56,953 nt of DNA from Hydrogenophaga sp. (GCF_018780385.1 NZ_JADMJO010000057.1:1-56953); one strand, 5' to 3'. Positions 34,283-43,981 are shown, counted from the stretch's first letter. Program-made: numbers and translations. The notes: a model not told the origin generated them from the letters alone.

Positions 34283-37200
34283 ATGAAGCTCAGTTACAAG
34301 GCATGGGCGCTCGTCTTCGTCACCGTCGGCGTGTGCTCTCTGCTGGCCGTGATGGGCGCGAGATGGATCATGTCCGCATCATTCACAAATCTCGAAACCC
34401 AGGCGGCATTCGCCGAGGGTGAAAGGGCGAGTCGATTGGTGAACCAGCAACTTCGAGGTCTTGCCGCCCAAGTCAGGAGTGCTGCTTATTCGGCTGACAT
34501 GGTCTCTTATGCTGCAGGCAGCAGATCGAATGAGTTGAATAACCTGTTTGATGTCACGAAGATGAGCGACATGGGCTTGTCTGGCGTTGTGGTGTTTGAC
34601 AAAGCAGGTCGGTATGTTGGAAGTGTCGCCAGCGGTCAAATGGGGTGGTCAGATCAACTGGATCCGAATCTGATAGATCAGCTAAGACCTCTCACTGGAT
34701 CGGTATTCGGCGACTCCAATGCAGGCGCTACGTTGCAGACGTTGTTGCCCTGGAACAAACGGCTGTACATGGTGGCCATCGCAGCTATTCTCGATCCCGC
34801 ATTGTCCAACGAGCCAAGCGGGGCCATGGTGATGGTCCGTGATTTCAGTTCGGCTGAAGTGCTGAGCTTGGCCAATGTTCTCTTGAGACCTATCAGCTTG
34901 ACTCTGGAGCCGCCCCCGTTGTCGGCCCTGCACACGCGCCTGCAAATCATCGATGACCAAAACATCGATCTGTTCACACCGCTGTCAAACAGCGAAGGTG
35001 TGCATGTTGCGCAGTTGATTCTTCGGTTGGACAGACCCTTGCGGGTCGGTCAAATTCAGCTCAGTCAAGCAGGCCTTGTCCTTGCCGGTGTTGCTGGGTT
35101 GATTGCAAGCCTGCTGTTGTCAGTTTTGCTGTACCGCTTGGTGCTGCGTCGGATGCTGAACCTCTACGAGGATCTCAAGGCCGTCATTGAGCGAGGACCG
35201 ACCGTGGGCGGAACGGTTCGGGCAAGCGGGAATGACGAGCTGAGCAGACTGGCGCATCGAACGAATCAGCTGCTTGAACGCGTGCGGCAGGATGCGATGC
35301 TGCAACAACAAGCCTATGAGCGCCAGGACGCTTTGCAAGGGCAACTGATGCAAGCGCTTTCAGAGGCCGAATCGCATAAACAAGAACTGGACTTTCTGGC
35401 CCGTGTGGCGCGCGAAACCACCAACGCCGTGATCCTGACCGGGCCCGAAGGCCTGATCGAATGGATCAACGAAGGCTTCACCCGCATCACTGGCTACACG
35501 CTGGAAGAATCCGTGGGCCGGACACCCGGCAAGTTGTTGCAATGCCCTGAGACCGACCCACAAACGGTCGCCCATATCCGCGAGGCACTCGCACTGCGCC
35601 AGCCTTGCAAGGCGGAGATCCTCAACCGTGGAAAAGACGGGCGGCTGTACTGGCTGGAGCTTGAAATCACCCCTCTGTTCGACGAAAGCGGGCTGCACAC
35701 AGGCTTCATGGCCATTGAAAGCGATGTGACCGACCGGCACGAAACGTTGGAGCGGCTCAAAGGCGCGGTGCAAGAGAACGAGTCCCTGATGAAAGCCATC
35801 AATCAGGGCACCATCTACTCGGTGGCCGACCTGCAGGGCAACATCCTCGACTTGAACGAGGAGTTTGTGCGCATCAGCGGCTACGAGCGCGAGGAGCTGA
35901 TCGGCTCCAACCACCGGCTGCTCAAGTCGGGCACGCAATCCAGTGAATTCTGGGCCAACGCTTGGGCCACCATCAGCAGTGGCCAGATATGGCGGGGCGA
36001 GGTGTGCAACCGGAGCAAGCGCGGTCAGCTGTACTGGGTGGACTCCACCATCGTGCCGTTTGTAGGTATCGACGGCATGGTGGAGAAATACATCTCCATC
36101 CGAACCGATGTCACCGAGCAGAAGCGGGCACAAATCGAGCTTGAATCCCAGCGCAAGCGGCTGGACAACATTCTCAAAGGCACCCAGGCAGGCACCTGGG
36201 AATGGCATGTGCCCAGCGGTCACATTATCTTCAACGAGCGGTGGGCAGAGATACTGGGCTACACAACAGAAGAGCTTGAACCCACGACGATTGACACCTG
36301 GATGAGCCTCGTGCACGCGGACGACACCGGTGCATCAGATGAGGCGATGAGGCAGCACTTCAACGGCGAGTTGGACTTCTACAAGGCCGAATTCCGCATG
36401 CGCCACAGTAGTGGCCGATGGATCTGGGTACAGGCCCGTGGTCAACTGGCCAGCCGCGAGCCAGATGGCTCACCTGGCTGGATGTATGGCACCAACATCG
36501 ACATCACCCAGCAAAAGGCTCAGGCTGACGCGCTGCTGGCTGCGAAAGACCAGGCAGAACAAGCCAGTCTGTTCAAGAGCCAGTTCCTCGCCAACATGAG
36601 TCACGAGATTCGCACGCCCATGAACGCGATTCTGGGCATGCTGACACTGATGCACAAGACGCCGCTGCAGCCGCGCCAGTTGGACTATGTGGTGAAAACC
36701 GAGGGCGCGGCCAAGTCGCTGTTGGGGCTGCTCAACGACATCCTGGATCTCTCCAAGGTGGAAGCGGGCAAGATGACGCTGGACCCCCAGCCTTTCGATC
36801 TTGACCGGCTGATGCGTGACCTGTCGGTGATTTTCTCGACCAGCTTGGGCAACAAGCCGGTGGAGGTGCTGTTCGACATCGATCCACGGGTGCCGCGCCA
36901 TCTGCTCGGAGACAGCCTGCGCCTGCAGCAAATTCTGATAAACTTGGGCGGCAACGCGATCAAGTTCACCTCGCACGGCGAGATCGTGCTTCAGGTCCAC
37001 CTGGAAAGCCTGGAGGGAAATACGCCTCAACAGTATGCCCGTGTGCACTTCTCTGTGAAGGACAGCGGCATTGGCATCGCACCGGAAAACCAGCACAAGA
37101 TTTTTGCAGGCTTTACCCAGGCCGAGGCCTCCACCACCCGGCGCTTTGGTGGCACCGGACTGGGCCTGTCGATTTCACGTCGACTAATTGAGCTCATGGG

Positions 37201-38806
37201 TGGTGAACTTCGACTTGAAAGCGTCGAGGGCAGCGGCAGCACTTTCTCGTTCAACGTAATGCTGCCGGTGGTGGAGACCGCGTCCAACACGGGCGCGGGG
37301 ACGAGAGACACACAGGCTGACATGGTTCCGTGGTGCATCCCAGGACTTGCGGTGCTGGTGGTGGACGACAACCCGGTGGCCAGGGAGCTGATGGCCAGGA
37401 TGGGGGAGTCTTTGGGCTGGCGGATCGACACCGCAGAGAGCGGCGAAGCCGCCCTGGCGCACATCGCTTCGCGCAATGCCCGCGGTGAACCGTACCGAGC
37501 GGTTTTTGTCGACTGGATGATGCCGGGTCTGGACGGCTGGCAGACCAGCGCCCGCATCCGCTCTCTGGTTGACGGCAGCAACGACTCCACCGCCTCGCCC
37601 GTCGTCATGATGGTTACTGCCCACGGCCGTGAAATGCTGGCGCAGCAAACGACCGAGGTGCAAAGCCTGATCGATGGGTACCTGGTGAAGCCGGTTACCG
37701 CCTCGATGCTGCTTGAAGCGCTGCAATTGGCCGTTCAACCCAACGCGGTCAGTGCAAACGTCCGCTCAACGGCCCGGGTGGTGCAACCACTGAAAGGGCT
37801 GCGCATACTTCTGGTGGAAGACAACGCCATCAACCAGCAGGTGGCCGAAGAGTTGCTGAGCGGCCAAGGCGCGGCGGTTGATATTGCCGACAATGGTCTG
37901 CGAGGCGTGGAAGCGGTGCAGGCCGCCATGGCGTCCGGCAAGCCCTACAACGCGGTGCTGATGGACATGCAGATGCCTGTGATGGATGGGTTGACCGCTG
38001 CGATCGAGATCCGCGGGCGTCTGGGTGTGCGCAGCCTGCCCATCATCGCAATGACGGCCAACGCCATGGCCAGCGACCGCGAGGCGTGTCTCAACGCCGG
38101 CATGAACGACCACATTGGCAAGCCATTCAACCTGGATCAATTGGTCGCCACCCTGTTGCAGTGGACGCGTGGTGCAGCAGCTGCCGAAGCGTCGGAAGCG
38201 CCGATGCCATATGCGACCCGAGAGATCGCCCTGCTCAATCGCACGGATGCACTGCAACGCATGGGCGGAAGCACCAGCCTGCTGAATCGACTGAGCACTC
38301 AGTTCCTTGCCGATCTGCCGAAATACCTGGACGCCTGCGAGCCAACCATGCTGGATGGGCAGCATAAGCCGGCCCAGCGTGCGCTGCACTCACTCAAAGG
38401 GGTAGCTGCCACGATTGGCGCTGATGCGCTTGCAAAAGTGGCAGGGGAAGAAGAGCAACACGCCAGGTCCGGTGCGACGGTCAACCTGGAGCAGCTGCGT
38501 CAAACGGCAGCAAGGACCGAGCAGGCGCTGCTGGAGATCGGGGTTGCTGCTTCGCTGGTCCCTGCAAGCGAAGAGGCTGCCGATGACAAAGTGCAGCCGG
38601 AGCTGACAACCGCGCAACGCGAACTGCTGAAGCGCCTGTTGCCCTTTTTGGAGGCTGCCGACCTGTCTGCCATCGAAGCCATGGAGGAACTGCTGGCGCA
38701 CGGTGATGGAGACAACAAGCGGTGGGCCGCTCTGGATCGGGAGGTACAGGCGTTGGAATTTGATCTGGCTGCCGACCGAGTGCGGCAATCACTGGACAGG
38801 GAATAA
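34283..38806 (+). CDS. Large hybrid histidine kinase (three PAS, two receivers, HPt)
   Basis: The 1507-residue protein has an N-terminal CHASE4-like periplasmic sensor between two helices (about 8-30 and 265-290), HAMP, then PAS domains at about 369-490, 490-615 and 618-750. HisKA carries His774 (SHEIRTPMNAILGML) and HATPase_c runs to about 1000 (GTGLGLSISRRLIELMGG). Receiver 1 has Asp1077 (VFVDWMMPGLDG), receiver 2 Asp1228 (VLMDMQMPVMDG). The C-terminal HPt carries His1369 (ALHSLKGVAATIG). Full phosphorelay within one chain. The sensor resembles that of the kinase at 28248-30473, so the two are probably paralogues. The output regulator is not encoded nearby. Confidence 0.95.
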   Translation: MKLSYKAWALVFVTVGVCSLLAVMGARWIMSASFTNLETQAAFAEGERASRLVNQQLRGLAAQVRSAAYSADMVSYAAGSRSNELNNLFDVTKMSDMGLSGVVVFDKAGRYVGSVASGQMGWSDQLDPNLIDQLRPLTGSVFGDSNAGATLQTLLPWNKRLYMVAIAAILDPALSNEPSGAMVMVRDFSSAEVLSLANVLLRPISLTLEPPPLSALHTRLQIIDDQNIDLFTPLSNSEGVHVAQLILRLDRPLRVGQIQLSQAGLVLAGVAGLIASLLLSVLLYRLVLRRMLNLYEDLKAVIERGPTVGGTVRASGNDELSRLAHRTNQLLERVRQDAMLQQQAYERQDALQGQLMQALSEAESHKQELDFLARVARETTNAVILTGPEGLIEWINEGFTRITGYTLEESVGRTPGKLLQCPETDPQTVAHIREALALRQPCKAEILNRGKDGRLYWLELEITPLFDESGLHTGFMAIESDVTDRHETLERLKGAVQENESLMKAINQGTIYSVADLQGNILDLNEEFVRISGYEREELIGSNHRLLKSGTQSSEFWANAWATISSGQIWRGEVCNRSKRGQLYWVDSTIVPFVGIDGMVEKYISIRTDVTEQKRAQIELESQRKRLDNILKGTQAGTWEWHVPSGHIIFNERWAEILGYTTEELEPTTIDTWMSLVHADDTGASDEAMRQHFNGELDFYKAEFRMRHSSGRWIWVQARGQLASREPDGSPGWMYGTNIDITQQKAQADALLAAKDQAEQASLFKSQFLANMSHEIRTPMNAILGMLTLMHKTPLQPRQLDYVVKTEGAAKSLLGLLNDILDLSKVEAGKMTLDPQPFDLDRLMRDLSVIFSTSLGNKPVEVLFDIDPRVPRHLLGDSLRLQQILINLGGNAIKFTSHGEIVLQVHLESLEGNTPQQYARVHFSVKDSGIGIAPENQHKIFAGFTQAEASTTRRFGGTGLGLSISRRLIELMGGELRLESVEGSGSTFSFNVMLPVVETASNTGAGTRDTQADMVPWCIPGLAVLVVDDNPVARELMARMGESLGWRIDTAESGEAALAHIASRNARGEPYRAVFVDWMMPGLDGWQTSARIRSLVDGSNDSTASPVVMMVTAHGREMLAQQTTEVQSLIDGYLVKPVTASMLLEALQLAVQPNAVSANVRSTARVVQPLKGLRILLVEDNAINQQVAEELLSGQGAAVDIADNGLRGVEAVQAAMASGKPYNAVLMDMQMPVMDGLTAAIEIRGRLGVRSLPIIAMTANAMASDREACLNAGMNDHIGKPFNLDQLVATLLQWTRGAAAAEASEAPMPYATREIALLNRTDALQRMGGSTSLLNRLSTQFLADLPKYLDACEPTMLDGQHKPAQRALHSLKGVAATIGADALAKVAGEEEQHARSGATVNLEQLRQTAARTEQALLEIGVAASLVPASEEAADDKVQPELTTAQRELLKRLLPFLEAADLSAIEAMEELLAHGDGDNKRWAALDREVQALEFDLAADRVRQSLDRE

Positions 38807-39070
38807 GTCCTTTTGAGAACGGAACGGCGGAGGGTCAGCAGCGCCATCCGGCTCTCGGGACCGCAGATGTATGGCCTGTTTCAGAAACGGACAGAACGGC
38901 GGAATCTTGTCCGACCCTCCTGATGAGTTCGCCGTTGCTTGCACCCGCCACGAATTTCTGCAGAGCCTTCCAGACCGGTCATTCGCGCATCATTTCTCAG
39001 CTTGCGTGAATGACTGGAGGTGGCGGCTAGTATGCGGATAAGCGGGCGGCTCGAAGGTCAGCAACCGCTG

Positions 39071-40760
39071 GAGGCTGTGTGAAAACCCTCTCCCTGCCCG
39101 AAGTCGAACTCGGTAGAGTTCACAGACATATTGGACACGGGGGTCAATATGTCGAGATACATCGAAGGTCAGGACAGGCAGCAGGTCACGTTGTTGCCGG
39201 AGTGTCTGGACGACTTCATTGCAGAAGACAACACCGTTCGGATCGTGGATGTCTTCATCAATGAGTTGGACCTGGTCGGTTTGGGTTTCGATGGCGCAAA
39301 GCCGGCCGCAACAGGCCAGCCTTCTTATCACCCCTCAGTGCTGTTGAAGCTCTACCTGTACGGTTACCTCAACCGCATCCAATCCAGCCGCAGGCTGGAG
39401 CGCGAATGCCAGCGCAACGTGGAACTGATGTGGCTGACGGGCCGGCTTGCCCCTGACTTCAAGACCATCGCGGACTTCCGCCGCGACAACGGCAAAGGCA
39501 TTCGCAATGTCTGCCGTCGCTTCGTGATGCTGTGCCGCGAATTGAAGCTGTTCACCGACGCCGTCGTGGCCATCGACGGCAGCAAGTTCAAGGCCGTCAA
39601 CAACCGCGAGCGCAACTTCACGCCAGGCAAGATCGAGCGCCGCGAACGTGAGTTGGAGGAGAGCATCCAGCGCTACCTTGATGCCTTGATGCCTTGGAGA
39701 CTGCAGATCGAACCCAACCAGTTGAGATGCAGGCAAAGACTGAGCGCCTGCAGGGCAAGATTCAAAAGATGCGCCAGCGACTGCAAGACCTTCAAGTCGT
39801 CAAGGCGCAACTGGAGACGGTGCCTGATCGGCAGATCTCCCAGACCGACCCTGACGCACGAGCCATGACCACCCACAGCGCCAAAGGCACGGCCATGGTG
39901 GGCTACAACGTGCAGACAGCGGTGGACACGAAGAACCATCTGATCGTCGCCCACGAGGTCACCAACAATGACAGTGACCGTTCACAACTCAGTGCGATCG
40001 CTTTGGCCGCGCGCGATGCGATGGGCAAGCGCAGATTGATGGCCATCGCTGACCGCGGCTACTACAACAGCATGCAGCTCAAGGCTTGTGACGACAGCGG
40101 AATTGCAGCGCTTGTGCCCAAGCCCATGACATCCAATGCGCGGGCCGAAGGCCGGTTCGACAAGACAGATTTCATCTACATCGCTGGCGACGACGAGTAC
40201 CAATGCCCTGCGGGCCAGCGGGCGATTCGCCGCTTCCGCCGCGAAGAGGCTGGACTGCAGATCAGCATCTATTGGTCCAGTGCCTGCCCTGGCTGTGCCA
40301 TGAAGGCGCAATGCACAACGGGCGACTACCGACGCATCAGGCGATGGGAGCATGAGGAAGTCATGGACAAGGCCCAGCAACGGCTGGACCAGATGCCCAA
40401 CGCCATGACGGTGCGCAAGAGCACCGTAGAACATGTGTTCGGAACGCTCAAGCACTGGATGGGCTGGACGCACTTCCTGACCCGTGGCATCAAGAACGTG
40501 GCAACCGAGATGAGCCTGGCCGTGTTGGCGTACAACTTCAAACGCGTCCTCAGTATCTTGGGCTTCGAGGGGACCAAGAAAGCAATGCGATTGTTGGGCG
40601 CATAGGCGCCCTCATGAGGTCGCTCCAGGCCCATTTACGGCCCCGAGATGGCTCCAGCATCGCCTTGGCGCCACTCAGACGGCGTCAATTCGCGGAAACA
40701 GACAAATCTGCAACCTGCGCGTGACTCACTCGGGCTCCCAATGAGTTATCACACGGCCTC
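39071..40760 (+). mobile_element. IS1182-family insertion sequence
   Basis: The left end GAGGCTGTGTGAAAACCC (39071-39088) and the right end (40743-40760, reverse complement GAGGCCGTGTGATAACTC) are imperfect inverted repeats matching at 15 of 18 positions. Both ends are flanked by GCTG (39067-39070 and 40761-40764), a 4-bp target duplication. The length of about 1.69 kb and a single transposase gene fit the IS1182 group. The transposase is disrupted by a short duplication, so the element is probably immobile on its own. Confidence 0.85.
39149..40605 (+). pseudogene. IS1182-family transposase broken by an 8-bp tandem duplication
   Basis: The N-terminal half (MSRYIEGQDRQQVTLLPE, KLYLYGYLNRIQSSRRLERE, AIDGSKFKAVNNRERNF) is in one frame. 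The C-terminal half (ETADRTQPVEMQAKTERLQG, AIADRGYYNSMQLKAC, VEHVFGTLKHWMG) is in another. At 39676-39691 the unit CCTTGATG occurs twice in tandem; removing one copy restores YLDALETADRTQ as a continuous reading. The IS1182 catalytic motifs are otherwise present. Ribosome site of ATG at 39149 is weak. Confidence 0.9.
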
Positions 40761-40912
40761 GCTGCACAACCGTCCTATGGCGATGAGATTGCAACGCGAG
40801 CGACAGTCCTCCATCGACCAAATATCCCAACCCCGGCCTTGCCGGCTTGGTTTCGGTAATCGGTGTTTTCAATACCACCGACCACACCGCCGGCGATCGT
40901 TCGCCAAGTTTC

Positions 40913-41134
40913 CTACTGCCACGGAAGTGAACGGTACAGCCCCTGCACCCGGGCCATGGCCTCTTCAAAGTCCGGGAGTTCGCCCGCGACATCGTCCTTG
41001 AGCCCCTCATACCCCTGGCGCGCCATGCGCACGACCGCCTCGTCGTCCATCGACAGCGGCCCCGGCTCGATCCCCTTGGAGCGGCACGAGTCAATCAGCA
41101 TGTGGTGGATGCTCGCCAGCTCCTGCTCGCCCAT
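40913..41134 (-). CDS. Small acidic protein overlapping AbiEi of module 2
   Basis: The 73-residue frame (MGEQELASIHHMLIDSCRSK, then MDDEAVVRMARQGYEGLKDD) is helical, with ATG inside the last codons of the AbiEi-type gene (44-base overlap). It takes the place where an AbiEii toxin would be expected, but has no NTase motif. Could be a short independent gene or a truncated partner. The same positions also encode the neighbour's tail in another frame, so the call is tentative. Confidence 0.4.
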   Translation of the reverse strand: MGEQELASIHHMLIDSCRSKGIEPGPLSMDDEAVVRMARQGYEGLKDDVAGELPDFEEAMARVQGLYRSLPWQ

Positions 41135-42059
41135 CAGTCAACAATGAAGGCACATTGATCGACAGTTTCCAAGTCTCAGAGAACGTCGGGGCGTATTCGC
41201 CCTGAGGATCCAGCATGCGCGAGCCGCCCCGCTGTGCAAAGTCCTTCCAGCCGTCGATGCGCGGATGTTGGATCCTGCAAACCGACTCCAGCAGGTAGCC
41301 AGCTCGCACCTTCTCGATGGGCTTGCCGTGACGATCGATCTCATCCAGGATGAGGGACAGGTACTGTGAGCCGTACTCGCGGTAGGCATCCACCACGTGC
41401 TGCATGCCCCCGCAGTTGTCGGGCTCACGCACCATGTCCAGAAACACCCTGCCGACCATGGCGACTCGGATGGACGGAGACTTGATGGCTTTGAATGCCC
41501 CGCGGCTGGAGCGCCGCATCAACTCGACACGCACACCCTCAACACGCTCGAAGCCCAAGTACCGCAACATCGGCAACCTGGCTGCGCGGTGCACCGCCAT
41601 GTGTTGGCCGAGATCCCTGGCCATCCTCTCTTGAGCCTGCTCTCTCCACTCCTTGTCTGGGGGGGTCGTCAGGTAAAGGATCTTGGAGAAGCGATCCGTG
41701 AGACCGTGAAACTCCATCGCACTGAGGTGGGTTACACAGGCAAATGGATCCACCGCACACGCGACCTCCATGGCGGAGGGCTTGGGGCGGCCAAACAACT
41801 GGAACACCGCCCCAGACTTGAACTCCTTGGCCGGCGAGATCAGGTGAAAGGAACTCAAACGGTCAACAATGGCCTTGTACACGCCAGGCTCGATGGCTGC
41901 ATCCGCAGCTGGCAGTGCTGCACACAGCAGAGCGCCCAGCTCATAGTCGGTGACGACCGGCCGCTCCCACGTCGCCAATCGGTCTGCAATGCCCTCTGCA
42001 GGAGCGATGACGGCTTTTGAAATTTTCTTGTTACCTGTCAATGTATGTAAAATCAACAT
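41091..42059 (-). CDS. AbiEi-type antitoxin without its NTase partner (module 2)
   Basis: The 322-residue protein has an N-terminal winged-helix-type region and the AbiEi-family segment GRPKPSAMEVACAVDPFACV, THLSAMEFHGLTDRFSKILY and LTTPP, diagnostic of type IV TA antitoxins. The C-terminal part carries a basic, helical domain. No AbiEii-type NTase follows; only a 73-residue protein does. The C-terminal tail (DGRAGAGEHPPHAD) may be changed by the loss of the partner. A 23-bp perfect inverted repeat lies 6 bases upstream of ATG. The regulator may have been kept as a repressor or as an orphan. Confidence 0.75.
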   Translation of the reverse strand: MLILHTLTGNKKISKAVIAPAEGIADRLATWERPVVTDYELGALLCAALPAADAAIEPGVYKAIVDRLSSFHLISPAKEFKSGAVFQLFGRPKPSAMEVACAVDPFACVTHLSAMEFHGLTDRFSKILYLTTPPDKEWREQAQERMARDLGQHMAVHRAARLPMLRYLGFERVEGVRVELMRRSSRGAFKAIKSPSIRVAMVGRVFLDMVREPDNCGGMQHVVDAYREYGSQYLSLILDEIDRHGKPIEKVRAGYLLESVCRIQHPRIDGWKDFAQRGGSRMLDPQGEYAPTFSETWKLSINVPSLLTDGRAGAGEHPPHAD

Positions 42060-42065
42060 GCTTAC

Positions 42066-42112
42066 GTGGTTAGCCTAAAATCTGTCCTAAGGACAGATTT
42101 TAGGCTAACCAC
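42066..42112. promoter_or_regulatory. 23-bp perfect inverted repeat upstream of AbiEi module 2
   Basis: Two 23-base arms (42066-42088 and 42090-42112) around a single central A form a perfect palindrome. The core is CTGTCCTAAGGACAG (42082-42096). It starts 6 bases upstream of the ATG at 42059, so binding by AbiEi could block transcription start or translation initiation. It could also fold as a stable hairpin in RNA. Confidence 0.8.
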
Positions 42113-42268
42113 ACCACATGATGCTGGCCAAGCAACTCTCGAGAACGCTCGATCAGGATTTTCAACCACCCTCGCTGTCAGAGTTGCTGACAGCATGACG
42201 TGCGCCATCGAGGAAAAACCCCACCGACCGGCTGTACTTGGCTGGTTCGACGTAGCGTCACTCTTTTA

Positions 42269-42314
42269 TTGACTTTTATTTTGATTTTGATAAATTATCC
42301 AAATCAGAATAAAA
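42269..42314 (+). promoter_or_regulatory. Sigma-70-type promoter overlapped by a 20-bp AT-rich dyad
   Basis: TTGACT (42269-42274) and TAAATT (42291-42296) with a 16-bp spacer fit a -35/-10 pair. A dyad of 20-bp arms (42274-42293 and 42295-42314, 18 of 20 positions complementary) covers the spacer and -10. The following gene starts at 42325. The overlap suggests an operator for an unknown repressor. Confidence 0.6.
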
Positions 42315-42324
42315 CGGGATAAAC

Positions 42325-43518
42325 ATGATCGCTTACCCCCGCACCGCCCTGGCCGACGAACTGGTGCACCAACTCCAGGGCAAGACCGCCTTTGGCGACG
42401 CCCAGAACGGCCTGTTTCTGGCCGCGCCCCGGCGCACCGGAAAAACCACCTTCTTGCGTGGAGACCTGTGTCCGGCGCTCGAGAAAGCGGGCGTGGTGGT
42501 GGTGTACGTGGACCTCTGGGCCGATGCCACGCGCGACCCCGGGGTGTTGATTGCCGATGCCATTGGCCGCGCCCTGCAACCCCATCTGGGTATGGTCGCA
42601 CGCACCGCCAAGAAGGCCGGGCTGAACAAAGTGAGCCTGGCCGGCTGGCTAGACGTAGACACCAGCCGCATCGGCAAGCTGGACGGACTGACGTTGGTGG
42701 ACGCCTTGCGCGCCTTGCACGAAACCGCAAACAAACAAGTAGCGCTGGTGATTGACGAAGCCCAGCACGCGTTGACCAGCGAGGCAGGCGAGGCGGCCAT
42801 GACAGCGCTGAAGTCGGCCCGCGACCAATTGAACCGGCCAGGCGTGGTGAACCTGATGCTGGTGATGTCGGGCTCGGACCGAGACAAGCTGCTGCGCCTG
42901 GTGAACACCAACGGCTCGCCGTTCTATGGCTCGCAGATCAAGACCATGCCGGCACTGGGGCAAGACTTCATTGCACACATCGTGCAGCTGATCGAAGCGC
43001 AGCGCCCGGAGTTGGCACCGGTGGACCAGGCAACGCTGCAGGCGGCATTTGAAGGCTTTGGCAGCAGGCCGCAGTTCTTCATGGAAGCGCTGGGCCAGGT
43101 GCTCAGCCCGCTGGCGGCGCTGACGGGCCGCTTTGAGCCCGCCATGCTGCAGGCCGCTGCGCAGCGCCAGCAGGACGATGAAGGCCAGATGGAATCAGAT
43201 TACCTGGGCCTGAAGCCGCTGGAGCAGGCGGTGCTGTGGCGCATGCTGGAGCAAGGCCCTCGGTTCAGGCCGTATGACGCCGAAGCGCTGCGCTTCTACC
43301 GCGAGAAGACCGGGCGCGACAAGGCGGTGACGCCGCAGCAGGCGCAAAACGCGCTGGAGTCCCTGCGCCAGCGCATGCCGGCGCTGGTGTGGAAATCGGC
43401 CCGAGGGGAATACGCCGTGGAAGACGCGGCCATGCACCGCTGGTACGAAACCCGGGCGATGGCCGGGACCTGGCCGCCGCTGAGCCGGCAAGGCAATCTG
43501 CTGCAAGACACCGAGTAG
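42325..43518 (+). CDS. Stand-alone AAA ATPase
   Basis: The 397-residue protein has Walker A APRRTGKTTF (residues about 34-43), Walker B ALVIDEAQHAL (about 147-157) and an arginine-rich C-terminal half with a winged-helix-like end (AVLWRMLEQGPRFRPYDAEA). It is of the AAA/STAND-like type often found alone or with a toxin gene. It is flanked by AbiEi on one side and a ParDE scar on the other; no partner is obvious. The AT-rich promoter and dyad upstream differ from the GC-rich gene and suggest tight regulation. No function can be assigned; it could be a defence ATPase. Confidence 0.75.
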   Translation: MIAYPRTALADELVHQLQGKTAFGDAQNGLFLAAPRRTGKTTFLRGDLCPALEKAGVVVVYVDLWADATRDPGVLIADAIGRALQPHLGMVARTAKKAGLNKVSLAGWLDVDTSRIGKLDGLTLVDALRALHETANKQVALVIDEAQHALTSEAGEAAMTALKSARDQLNRPGVVNLMLVMSGSDRDKLLRLVNTNGSPFYGSQIKTMPALGQDFIAHIVQLIEAQRPELAPVDQATLQAAFEGFGSRPQFFMEALGQVLSPLAALTGRFEPAMLQAAAQRQQDDEGQMESDYLGLKPLEQAVLWRMLEQGPRFRPYDAEALRFYREKTGRDKAVTPQQAQNALESLRQRMPALVWKSARGEYAVEDAAMHRWYETRAMAGTWPPLSRQGNLLQDTE

Positions 43519-43709
43519 CCCGCCAGCGCACAGCAGTGACCTCAAACTGACGACACAAAAATTCAGGGGGCATGTCGTCCAAAAGGTCAACAAAACCGGA
43601 GCGCACCACCCGGCACCTGGTGAAGTTGTTTCAACGAAACATGTTCTCCTTTTCTGAAACTTGCGACACGTGTACGGATTCATGTCGTTTTCGGCGACAT
43701 GAACGCCAG

Positions 43710-43981
43710 GGCATGAAGCCCACCGCACCGGCGAGTATGTCAATGCCGATACCGTGATTGAGCAGTTGCAGCGCAAGCTCGATGAAGCGCGCAACCGTAC
43801 CGCGAAAACCCAGGAGTGAGCTTTCGGGTTCGATTCACTCGCGGGGCTGAGGCAGATCTCGAGCTTCTCTTCGACTTCGTACCTGAGCGTGAGTTGGCGC
43901 GAGACGGCTTCAGATGCGGTCGTCACGGCAGTGCGTGATCAACTCGAAGACGACTATCACTGGCCTGTAGCACGGCCATGA
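43710..43981 (+). pseudogene. ParDE toxin-antitoxin scar
   Basis: The antitoxin end is visible as HRTGEYVNADTVIEQLQRKL, then DEARNRTAKTQE and a stop at 43817-43819. A ParE-type toxin start overlaps it at GTG 43816: SFRVRFTRGAEADLELLFDF. That frame then fails after the following FVPERELARDGF. The ParE C-terminus appears in another frame as VVTAVRDQLEDDYH near 43915-43965. The middle of the toxin, about 50 residues, is deleted. Reading frame shift and deletion are seen directly; the family is recognised from both ends. Confidence 0.75.

Noticed and set aside
35360..36316. Minus-strand open frame across the large kinase
   Set aside because: Antisense to the PAS domains.
40913..41134. AbiEii toxin of module 2
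   Set aside because: Length and sequence lack GG and DxD motifs; it is kept as an unassigned small gene.
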